DNA of 64,000 bases, from positions 46,219,967 to 46,283,966 of the forward strand of contig JALGQZ010000009.1 in assembly GCA_023105745.1 (NCBI GenBank). The letters are read 5' to 3'. Under the pieces are notes generated by a model. It had not been told where the DNA came from. It made no database searches and saw only the letters and a list, made by a program, of their open reading frames with translations. Origin of the DNA: Austropuccinia psidii. Its lineage: Eukaryota; Basidiomycota; Pucciniomycetes; Pucciniales; Sphaerophragmiaceae. Below are positions 49,015-57,929 of this stretch, piece after piece; position 1 is the first letter of the stretch; every line of letters begins with the position of its first letter. A program made the translations under genes and the position numbers.

Positions 49015-49900
49015 TATCTAAAAACAAGACAAATGAGGATAGTAACTGAATAGAAGGGAATGTTTCAAGCAAAGAGGAAGACGTAAGATTATTTATAAAT
49101 TTAAAAAAGTATTAAAAAATGCTCTAATTGGAAGTTTTTAAAAGTCTGGAAGAAAGTCATGAAGAATATTTAGTATCAATATTGGAACATAATATCAATG
49201 AAAGAGATTCACAAGGTGGATAGAAGGGGGGTTCTGGAAATATAAGTGGGAAAAAAACAGCAAAAAGGAAGGGGAGTGGGGTTAGTGGAGTGTGATAGAA
49301 AAGATTTAAAAGGAAGGAAGACAAAGGGGAATACACACAATAATGAGAAGAGTGGGTGAGGTGGGAAAAAGTGGAGCGGGTGAGAAAAAAAGTGAAGGGT
49401 GTGTTGGGCAAAGATGGTATTTTATACCATGATTAATCTGAGCCAATTGCAGCAGTCACAGCACCCAACAGAGTCTCAGCTTCAAGGTGTGTTTGAAAAA
49501 TGAAAGCTCAGTTGCAGCCAATTATGCAACTGAGAAGGGAAATGCCTGTGTGAGGCAGAGGAACAAAGGGTTTTGGTCTGAGTATTGCTATTGATTGAAT
49601 GTTCAGACTCAGTCAGATCCCCTTTGTTGCCTTAAATAGCCACCCAATCTCCATGAAGGGCTTTTGTGAGGGCGTTTTTGAATGTGTACAGTGAGTGCAA
49701 TCCACAAATTCCCCATGCAGAAAAGGATGTGGGGCATTGTGGGAACTCCTTTTGGTGTGGGATGAAATAAGGCAGTACCTTGAGGGGGAAATTATTGGTA
49801 AGTCTGTTTTGAATTTCAGAATTGTCCAATAACCATGGGTGCTAAGGTGTATTAGCTGCCCCTCTAAATAATACTGAATAGTCAGCCTACAGAGAATCAC
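49015..49900 (-). pseudogene. Upstream region of the Cys-rich repeat family
   Basis: 49157-49411 encodes a Phe/Pro/Leu-rich peptide (TPFTFFLTRSTFSHLTHSSH) and 49613-49900 a second open stretch, both on the minus strand. They lie where the 5' exons or leader of the Cys-rich family gene would be. Neither has a recognisable domain, and the low-complexity composition leaves open that they are not translated. Confidence 0.3.
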
Positions 49901-50283
49901 AAAATAAAATAAGATTTGTGGCTTTAACAGATAGAGAAGACTTATCAGCAGTCTCTAAATCAGACCTATCAATAACACTACAGTAAAAATTCTGATTCAA
50001 AATCTCTGATAAAATAAACACTAGATTTTTTTTATTTTATTTTAATAAAAGTGATGATAATATATATATATATATGTTTTGGGTTTCTGTTATTTTAATG
50101 AAACTAATAAGAATATTTTTTTTGTTTTTTTTTTAATAAGAATGATAAGAATATATATATTTTTTATGGTTTTAGGTCGATTATAATGATTTTTTTTTGA
50201 TATTAGTACTAATAATAAGACTACTGGATTTGATTCTTTTAGGATTTTTTTTAATACTGAGTTGATATAACTACTACTTCTCT
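49901..50283. other. AT-rich low-complexity DNA
   Basis: Contains (TA)n at about 50060-50076 and T-runs at 50110-50200. No gene. Confidence 0.7.
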
Positions 50284-50470
50284 TTGTTAATAACACTAAG
50301 CTTTTGAGAAAGGCTACTAAGCTTTAACTACGGTTATACTACTATTCTTCACTAATACTAAGCTACTGAGCAAGGCTACTGAGCTTTTACTATGGTTATA
50401 CTACTATTCTTCACTAATACTAAGCTACTGAGAAAGGCTACTGAGCTTTTCACTACTAAAGCACTACTAC
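50284..50470. repeat. 62-bp tandem repeat, three units
   Basis: Units share actattcttcactaatact, aagctactgag.aaggctac and tgagcttttactatgg. The second and third units are nearly identical; the first is more diverged. Confidence 0.9.
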
Positions 50471-50681
50471 TATTCTAGATATCCTGCTAGTTCAGGGATG
50501 GTGGTTATCCTGGATAGTGGGAACTTGTTCCATGATGATGGGAAAAATGAGGGAGAGAGGACCTCTATTTATAGCTTTTGGGCCTCCATAGAGCTTCTCA
50601 AAACAGGGTACTTAGAAAAAATCATAGTTGAGAGGTTTTAGCTAGTGAGACATGTAGTTTTGGTGTAGCAACATGTTTGCT

Positions 50682-51240
50682 GAGAGAATTATGCTGGTGG
50701 TGCTTTTTCTTATCAAAATCATGTGATGTATTTGAGATAATTTGGCTGGTGAGATTTTCTTTTTATCAGAGTCATGTGCAGTAATTGAGAAAATATGGCT
50801 GGTGATGTTTTCTTGAAGGTGGGGAAAGTATTTTTTTGTTTCTATTTTTACGTATGTTATGAGAGAATTATGCTGGTGGTTCTTTTCCTTATCAAAATCA
50901 TGTGATGTATTTGAGATAATTTGGCTGGTGATGTTTTCTTGAAGGCGGGGAAAGTATTTTTGTTTCTATTTTTTACGTATGTTCTGAGAGAATTATGCTG
51001 GTGGTTCTTTTCCTCATCAAAATCATGTAATGTCTTTGAGATAATTTGGCTGGTGATGTTTTCTTGAAGGCGGGGAAAGTATTTTTGTTTCTATTTTTTA
51101 CGTATGTTCTGAGAGAATTATGCTGGTGGTGCTTTTTCTTATCAAAATCATGTGATGTCTTTGAGATAATTTTGCTGTTGACACTTTCATTTTTGGTGAC
51201 TTTGTTACCTATTTTCTGAGATAATTATGGTGGTGTTTCT
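50682..51240. repeat. 125-bp tandem repeat, about four units
   Basis: gagagaattatgctggtgg begins at 50682, 50861, 50986 and 51111, the last three at an exact 125-bp spacing. Units include atcaaaatcatgtgatgt, gataatttggctggtgatg, a tcttgaagg.ggggaaag block and ttttacgtatgtt. The first interval (179 bp) contains an extra partial unit. The array may be part of an LTR belonging to the chromodomain element at 52855. Confidence 0.93.
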
Positions 51241-52854
51241 GTTTTAGTATTGTATCATTTCATATGGAGATTGCATCATTCCTATCAAGTTTGATGTGTG
51301 TTATTATTACTAAGGAAGCATTTGTTCTTGGAAAATATATTGTAATTTTATGCATAGCCTTGAAGTATTTCTTCTTTCAATTGAATCAAGGTGGGGAAAA
51401 TACAGCTCTGATGCTGTGGTGCGTCTTCATATACCTTTATTTAGATTAACTCCTTTTAATTGCATAATTTGTTATTGATTATGCAATAAGGTGGATAAAT
51501 CCTTTGATACTATACTGTTTTGATAAGATCTTGAGGCTGCATATTGTATATTTCTGCTTGAAATCTGTAGTTGTAATGTGTAAAAATGTTTTGCGTAATT
51601 TGTTTTATTATCATTTTTTTCTTTTGTTTTATTGGTAAGCTTGAAACTGGTACTAATGGTATGGAATACCACAGCGTTTGGTCACAGGTGACCACAGCAA
51701 GCATACTGGCATTATGGCTGGGTGACAGAGTGTGAACAAAGGGTCAGGCAGCTGTATGAAAAGTGAATACAGGATGATCTTGGGTAGACCCTTTGCACAG
51801 GTCTGCTTTGGGGTCATAATTGAAATGCTCAGTGGCTGAAAATTTGAATTGCACAGCTGTTGAGCTACTGATATGACAATATCAAATGCACCCCTGCTGA
51901 GCAATTGCTATTTCATCTTTTTAAGTACACATTCTGAGCATTTTTCACAAAATTGGAAGACATTTTGGCCAGGCTGAGCATTTCACGCACTTAGGTGAAG
52001 TCCACAGAAGTGGCCTTACTGATCAACTATTGTGAAAAGTCTTCCAATTGTGGCATTTCAAAGATTTTCTGTAGTGAGCTTTTTCCTGGTATGAAGATAA
52101 TCTTATTAATGATTTTCAGAGATCTTATGATCATTTGGGTAGGGATAACTAGTTTTCTGGTCCTTTTTTGTGTTTGGTTTGACTTCTGTCCCTACTATTA
52201 TTAAATACTAAAAAAGAAAAAATAAATGGAACTTCCAAATACATGATATGGGAGGAGATGCTGCTGCTTTAAAGAAATAAAAAAAATAAAATTATACAAG
52301 TAAATAAAGAAAATAAATTGAGAGAAAAATATAGGAAAGAGTAAAGAAAAGAAATAACAAAATTCCTGAGGTGGTCCTTCCTGTGGTGAGTTGCTTAATT
52401 TTGGCCAAGAACCTTTTGAAGGAGAAAAACCAAGAATTTTATGCTCACAGAGTGGCCAAGTTGATTTTTTGCAAAATTACAACCCTCAGGGATGCATAAC
52501 AGGAGATGGAACCTGCTTACATAGCTTTGCTCCCCACCAAGCACCATAAACAGATAGCTTTGCCATAATTTACTTTGAAATATTGAATTTCTTGAATAAT
52601 GATAATTGGCATAAGTTTGAAAAGAAAGAATACAAAGAGAAAAGAAGAAATTTGGCAATATCTTAATGAAAGGTCCAAATTTGAGGTTATTGATGTTGAA
52701 ATGCCTTCTGAATCTGTCCAAAGAATTGAAAAGCTCTCACAAAAGTGGCAATGGTTATGCTTACAACATATTTGAGTAGAATACCCCATCAAAGGTGCAT
52801 TCCAGAAGAGGAACTTACTTTTATAATATCCAATCCCCACCAAGCAACATAAAA
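51241..52854. other. No gene; probable LTR and 3' untranslated DNA of a chromovirus
   Basis: Downstream of the chromodomain on the minus strand. The block gcttggtgggga...aagttcc...tggaatgcacctt at 52790-52850 recurs imperfectly at 52490-52550, a 300-bp-spaced duplication around a possible polypurine tract. A short inverted repeat GGTCAC-AG-GTGACC lies near 51680. LTR ends could not be fixed. Confidence 0.4.
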
Positions 52855-53046
52855 TCAAACTCTTGAGGTATTTGGGCCAGGCTTGTCAGGATACAATGAG
52901 TGGATATTACTGACAAGGTCTGACAAGCTGGTAAGGTTGAAAGCTGGTTCCCAAGCTGTTCTTTCTTGGTCTTCACTGAATCCTGTCCAATGTAAAAGAT
53001 ACCATAATTGACCTCTTTGGATTTTTGAGTCCAGAGCCTGAGCCAC
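52855..53046 (-). pseudogene. Chromovirus pol C terminus: chromodomain
   Basis: 63 codons encode a chromodomain: ALDSKIQRGQLWYLLHWTGF, then EDQERTAWEPAFNL and LYPDKPGPN. The aromatic residues W-Y-L...W and the WEP motif are intact. The frame is cut on its upstream side a few bases from the Gyp-D LTR at 53055, so the rest of pol is missing. Chromodomains on integrases are linked to targeting of marked chromatin. It belongs to the same lineage type as 10831-11340. Confidence 0.85.
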
Positions 53047-53054
53047 TTTCCATT

Positions 53055-53411
53055 TGTGAGCCTTGAGGTATGATTTACATACCCAAAGAGGCCAAAATTA
53101 TCTTAAGAATAAGTTCTGAACTATGCATAACCCATAAGTCATGCATAGATTCAAAATTAATCATTTTTGATTTCAGAAAAGATGAATAACTTTTTATTGA
53201 GTAAGTAAATTCGTGGATTTAGGGCCAGATTTGAATTCTACACAAAGGTTCACCTAGGGTAGCTCCATAGAGTGAATAAGCTCAAATAAACTCTTTGAGG
53301 TGGTAATATGGAAAATACTTCAATACCACATCATCAATACCACATAAAAGATCCGTGAAAATTTTTGTTTTTCTCTATTTTATGCCAAAATAATGGGAAT
53401 GTGAGAAATCA
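53055..53411 (+). repeat. Gyp-D LTR, first 357 bp
   Basis: Starts TGTGAGCCTTGAGGTATG and follows the LTR at 7735 to GGGAATGTGAGAAATC. It stops where the Gyp-A LTR begins. It was split by the Gyp-A insertion; the remainder would lie beyond the window. Confidence 0.88.
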
Positions 53412-54494
53412 TGTGAGCCTTAGAGGTAATTTCATATACCCAAAAGACCACAAATATAAAAAATAACATATTAATATAAATAAAATAAATTTATTTATAT
53501 TATTAAAATAAAAATAAAAAATATAAATATAAAATTATATTAAAAATAAAAAATTAATTATAATTTAAAAATAAAATTACTTTAAATTTTGTAAATATAA
53601 AATTACATTTATACTTGAAAAATTTAAGTAAAAATGAAATTTTAACAAAATTGTGAAAAAATAAATAAATTTGGAAAAAAGTTAAATAAAATTTATTATA
53701 ACTTTTTATCCAATAAATAAACATATAAATTTTATTTCACCATTGGATTCCTCATAAAAAATCAGGTGGGGTCACCTCTGAGTGAAATTTTTGTAACTCA
53801 ACTATAAATAAGCTTAAATTAAGTTTTTAGTATTTTCAATACAAAAGTTGAAAATCCTCAAAACCTTAATTTAATTCACACCACATGTGGTGTTAACCAT
53901 CAATTTTTGTGTTAAAATTGAGGTGTTGTGTTTAGTTTAGAAGTTATGAGGAATTGAAGTATTTTCAATTGAATTCAATTGAAATGTCAAAATGTGCGGG
54001 TGTATTACATAAGTGAACTTTGATTTACATATGAGGTGTCAATTATTACTGTATTGTACTGTACAATTGAATTGAATTACATGTGTAAATTATAAGTATA
54101 ATACATGATGAGGAATTAAAGGAAAAAATAAATTGGAAAGATTAAATTTGGGGGGGAAAAGGAACTCCAGCTCTAAGGGGGAGCTAGACCCCCAAAATCC
54201 TTGCTGACAGGCGTGGGATGTCAAAATTCACGCAAAAGTTCATCACTTTTGGCCTGGAATTGAGTTACAGGGTCTGTGGACTCAATTGATGATGAGGTTT
54301 TGATACCAACTGGGGTAGTTTTAGCTGTTGCCAAGAAGGTAAAACTACCCTTAAGATAAAACAATCATAATAAAAACAGTTTTAACTGGTTTCTACGCCT
54401 CTGACACACATTCTGACGTGTTTTGAAGGCTCTAGGCCTGGTATTGCTATAGTAATGGCTGATTTAAGGGTCTAAAATGGCTAAAATTGGCTAA

Positions 54495-55260
54495 TGTCAC
54501 AGGGGCTCTTCTAAAGTGAAGAGGGCCTGGCACTCAGTGAACAGACTTACTTATGGAGGGCTCAGAAGAAAATACTCAAATGATGAGAGTAATGGAGTAA
54601 GAGGATAAATTCCTAGTCATAAAATAATAAGTATAAAAGATAAGAGAGACAAAGCAAAAGCAATAATAAAGAGCCAACCACAAATAATCCTGAGTCACTG
54701 TTTCAACCTGTTCAGAAAAGAGAAAAGGAATTAATAAGGATATGGCCACCAGGACTCTACTGAACAGGTGAGGGAAGGCTAAGACTAACTTAGTAAATAA
54801 TAAAATAATATTCCAAAAGTGAGAATAAAATAATATTAAATAATAAATCAACTATTTTAATTAACTGGGGCAAAAACCCCCAGGTGGGTGAAGAGGGGCT
54901 GGTATATGTGAGAAATACCAGCCTTGGAGTTTGAGTGTTGAGATACTTGTCTGTATGCTGGAAGAAGTTGGATGTGGGATTGAATCCTGTATTGGTGAAT
55001 CCAATACAGGTTATACAGTCAATACAGGTTTTTGCACCTGTATTGATTACAGGCCTGTATTTGGTGAATCCTGTATTTGGGTCTTGCCTGTATGAAAACT
55101 GTATTGAGGTTTGAAACTGTATTTGGATCTTGCCTGTATGAAAACTGTATTTGGAGAGTCTTGAATGAAACCCCCTTGCTGATTGGGTTTTGAAGGGTAT
55201 CCATGATATAATGATTTGCTGATGATGATTGGAAATGCCCCTGCCTCCTTGGCTGTGACA
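54495..55260. mobile_element. Nested solo LTR-like element, 766 bp, TSD GCTAA
   Basis: It starts TGTCACAGGGG and ends GGCTGTGACA, giving 6-bp inverted ends TGTCAC/GTGACA. It is flanked by GCTAA at 54490-54494 and 55261-55265. The LTR at 46420 is uninterrupted at this point. No coding capacity. The right half contains many CTGTATT(T)G words in near-tandem order. The 5-bp duplication and TG...CA ends favour a solo LTR of another family over a cut-and-paste element. Confidence 0.9.
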
Positions 55261-55396
55261 GCTAAAAATGGCTTAAACCAGCCCTTTTTGGTCTAAACCA
55301 GGGTTCAATGATGCCATAATTGGCTTTTCTGTTGTCAGACTGTTTTTCACGACTGACAAGAGTAAATTTTACTTTTGGAGTAAGAGAATTGATGGC

Positions 55397-55403
55397 TATA
55401 AAA
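55397..55403 (+). promoter_or_regulatory. TATA box of the Gyp-A 5' LTR
   Basis: TATAAAA within GATGGCTATAAAAGAATG, about 620 bp before the LTR end. Transcription would start near 55425-55435 and run into the leader. Confidence 0.65.
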
Positions 55404-56023
55404 GAATGTCTTCTTTGCCCCACTTTTCTCTTCATGTTAGAATCTTTTCCTTTTATTAATTAGTTTAAAACTGTTAAACCAATCAATCAAAGATTCCAAC
55501 CACCACTTTTAAATCATTTTAATCCTTTTAACCACGTGAAAAAATCATTATAATCATTGTTTGTAACTCTTATAATCATTTTTACCCCTGAACCACCCCA
55601 AAAGTGAATTAAAGCATCTTTCATCACTATTAACTTTGTCACTTTGTTTCCAAATTCACTCTGGTCACTTTTGGGCATGTTTTCTCTTTAATATTCTTTT
55701 TAAAGACTTTGTTCTTTAATTAATTGCTTGCAGTTCTTTGCTCAATTAATTCCAATTGAAATTTCTCTTGAAGAAATTTCTTTTGTAGCCTTAAAATATC
55801 TCTTGTAGAGTATTTTTTGGATAAATTTTTATTGTTGGTAAAACAATAAATTTTTATAATATTATTGTTTTATACTAATAAAGTTATAAACAATAAAATT
55901 GGCGTGTTTTCTCTTAAAAATAATATTTCATACTATTTTTAATTGAATTTTACCTTATACAAATTTTGAGGACAGGAAAAGTACTTGATTTTTAATCAAA
56001 GTTTCATATCCACACCTTACATT

Positions 56024-56041
56024 TGGGGGCCCAGCCGTGAT
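56024..56041 (+). other. Primer-binding site of Gyp-A
   Basis: TGGGGGCCCAGCCGTGAT lies two bases after the LTR end. The TGG pairs with a tRNA CCA tail; the next G implies a discriminator C, as in eukaryotic tRNA-Pro. The primer tRNA itself could not be identified from the window. Confidence 0.75.
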
Positions 56042-56130
56042 ATTTTACCTGTGACATATTTTTTTTACTCTTTTTAAATCTTTTTTCTTATATTGAAAAA
56101 TTTAAAAACATATAAAAAATACTTATAATC

Positions 56131-56131
<1 letters not shown>

Positions 56132-56163
<32 letters not shown>
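56132..56163 (+). repeat. Poly(A) run of 32 in the leader
   Basis: An uninterrupted run of A lies between the primer-binding site and the first candidate donor. The Gyp-B leader has no run of this length. Confidence 0.9.
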
Positions 56164-56166
<3 letters not shown>

Positions 56167-56193
56167 TTAAAAAATAATTTTTTTCATATTATA

Positions 56194-57183
56194 AGTGAGG
56201 CTTATATTTTTATTTCTTTTTTGAAATAACCTTTTTTTTACTTAATTAATTGGCTTTTTCATTAATTTTAGTGTCTGACAACGTGGTAAGACAAGAAAAC
56301 ATTGAAACAGCCTCAACAGTAACCAGCATTATCCCTGCCAGTACTGTTAATTCTGATCATAATAGTACTGTTATTGTGACTCAAAACAATCAACCTGAAC
56401 CAATATCTTCTGAATTAATTAACTTGGATATAAGTAATACACTTCAGAAAGCCAAAAATTTGGCCAATAGTAAGTTTTTGACGTAAAAATACTATTTTAA
56501 GCCTTTTTTAACCATAATTATGCCTTCAACCAGGTCAGGAGCCAGCCACAACCCCTCAAGCAGCTCCCAAAAAGGTAATAGACGTGATTATGGCAGAGGC
56601 CAACCAGGTACAGAAGGAAAAGGGTCAGTTGATGACTTCCAAACAACTAAAATGGGTCATTCTGAAGCTGATAATACCATTTTACCTTCAAAAAGAGCTG
56701 ACACCGCCACAACAAGCCTCTGTGGACATATACAAAGCCAGCCACAGTGCATACAACAATGCACTCCAATTCAAGGAGTACCAGATCCTTGCAGACCTGT
56801 GGAAGAATTGCATGAATTCTTACCTGACAGTAAGAAAATTCTTGGGCCATCCCAACACTTGCAAATTGCTCAATGGATGGCATCCATTGATGGAGAAGAA
56901 AAACATGATGCTTTTGACACTAGAATGGAGGAAAAACAACCCTCCACCAGCCAAACCAGTGCCAAAAACAGCCCCAGTGGCCAGCAGCAGCAATTCCAAC
57001 GTGAAAAAGCAGCCACAAACTCCAAACAAGGGCAAAGGGAAGGCACCAGCCCCAAAACCTTACAGCCAGGGCTACAGAATCCCAAAGATTCAGCAGGATG
57101 CCATGGAAAATGTATTTCAGATGGCCAGAACCATGATGGAATTACAGAAGAAGGAGGAAGCCAGATTAAGGTTCCAGAAATGA
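56194..57183 (+). CDS. Gyp-A ORF1 (spliced, 282 aa)
   Basis: Candidate coding exons are A at 56194, 56272-56469 and 56534-57183. The second intron (56470-56533, GTAAGT...AACCAG, 64 nt) has a TTAAC branch-like motif. The sum is 849 nt, an exact 283 codons including the stop. The N part is polar (MSDNVVRQENIETAS). The middle is helical with YQILADLWKNCMNSYLTV and LLNGWHPLMEKK. Then come a Pro/Lys/Ser-rich stretch with TPNKGKGKAPAPKP and a final helix ENVFQMARTMMELQKKEEA. The W..S..L..GW.P block aligns with Gyp-B ORF1. No zinc knuckle or enzyme motif is present. The last exon also lies inside a second open frame. It is probably a Gag-like or accessory protein, named from position only. Confidence 0.55.
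56195..56271 (+). other. Candidate leader intron 1 of Gyp-A
   Basis: GTGAGG after ATTATAA, and TTTTAG before TGTCTGAC; 77 nt. Removal joins A (56194) to TG (56272-56273), creating ATG. The corresponding Gyp-B intron has the same phase and the same A/TG junction. Confidence 0.5.
56470..56533 (+). other. Candidate intron 2 of Gyp-A ORF1
   Basis: GTAAGT at 56470-56475 and CAG at 56531-56533. It contains an ATG at 56520 in the alternative frame that leads into gag, so retention or removal would decide which protein is made. Confidence 0.5.
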
Positions 57184-57929
57184 TTTCTGACATATTTGAT
57201 TCCATCCCAGAGTTGTATAATGCTATAAATGACGTGAAAAAACATCTTTCTGATAAAAATGACACCATTTGTAACAACATTAAAACAAACAACCTGAGTC
57301 TGTGCCAAATTAATGAAACACTTATGTGTTTTGAAAAAGTTTTGAGAACAATTAAAAATTCCAATAATAATAATTCTTTTAACAATAAAATAAATGAACA
57401 ATCTGCCATTATTAAAGAATTAACAGATAAATATTCTAAATTCAATATTGATGACATAATTGAAACAAGAATTAAACAAGCCATAAATATTATCAAGACA
57501 GATAACAAGAAAGTCCTTGATGACATTTCAAATTCATTTACTGAAGTAAAGACATATACCATTGCCTTGAAAAAGTGTTTTGATGCTTCACAAGAAGAAG
57601 TATCAAAATTATCAATGAAATTGAATCAAGTCACTGCTGATAATACAAGACAGACAGAGTTATGGCAAGAACTTACACATAAAGAAGACATGTATAAAAT
57701 TGAAGTAATAAATTTAATACAAAGCTTCCAACATGAATACAGAAATTCCCAAAGGTGTAGCAACAGTAAAATGAATGACATTGAACAATTACTGAACACC
57801 TTACCAAGAATGTCTACACCTCTAAATCAAAATGAGGGCACAAGAATTTCAAATCCACAAGTATTGGATCCTGATAATTCACAATTAAAAAATGAATTAT
57901 CCACTTCTTTTCATAACTTGGAACCATAA
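56520..57929 (+). CDS. Gyp-A ORF2 / gag N-terminal frame, coiled coil
   Basis: An open frame of 469 codons starts at the ATG inside candidate intron 2. Residues 1-220 overlap ORF1 in another frame and are Ser/Gln-rich (STRSGASHNPSSSSQKGN). From residue 221 (ATG at 57180, overlapping the ORF1 stop as ATGA) it is not overlapped. It is Ile/Asn/Lys-rich and helical, with heptad-like spacing (IKELTDKYSKFNIDDIIETR; SKLSMKLNQVTADNTRQTEL) suggesting a coiled coil. It ends with TAA at 57927-57929, and the same frame resumes at once with ATG GGC at 57930, so the stop may be a nonsense mutation in a longer Gag. Two starts are possible, 56520 or 57180; I favour 57180 for the spliced RNA. Confidence 0.6.
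   Translation: MPSTRSGASHNPSSSSQKGNRRDYGRGQPGTEGKGSVDDFQTTKMGHSEADNTILPSKRADTATTSLCGHIQSQPQCIQQCTPIQGVPDPCRPVEELHEFLPDSKKILGPSQHLQIAQWMASIDGEEKHDAFDTRMEEKQPSTSQTSAKNSPSGQQQQFQREKAATNSKQGQREGTSPKTLQPGLQNPKDSAGCHGKCISDGQNHDGITEEGGSQIKVPEMISDIFDSIPELYNAINDVKKHLSDKNDTICNNIKTNNLSLCQINETLMCFEKVLRTIKNSNNNNSFNNKINEQSAIIKELTDKYSKFNIDDIIETRIKQAINIIKTDNKKVLDDISNSFTEVKTYTIALKKCFDASQEEVSKLSMKLNQVTADNTRQTELWQELTHKEDMYKIEVINLIQSFQHEYRNSQRCSNSKMNDIEQLLNTLPRMSTPLNQNEGTRISNPQVLDPDNSQLKNELSTSFHNLEP

Larger units (their letters stand above)
53412..56021 (+). repeat. Gyp-A 5' LTR (2610 bp including a 766-bp insert)
   Basis: Starts TGTGAGCCTTAGAGG and ends CATATCCACACCTTACA. Without the insert and its duplicated 5 bp it is about 1839 bp and almost identical to 46420-48257. 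Confidence 0.95.

Noticed and set aside
50682..51240. CRISPR-like or centromeric array
   Set aside because: Only about four 125-bp head-to-tail units; an ordinary minisatellite, too short to argue for a centromere.
56870..57562. Long open frame (230 codons) on the minus strand under ORF1/ORF2
   Set aside because: Hydrophobic, compositionally the complement of a polar coding strand; no conserved motif. Treated as a shadow, and as a warning that openness alone is weak evidence here.
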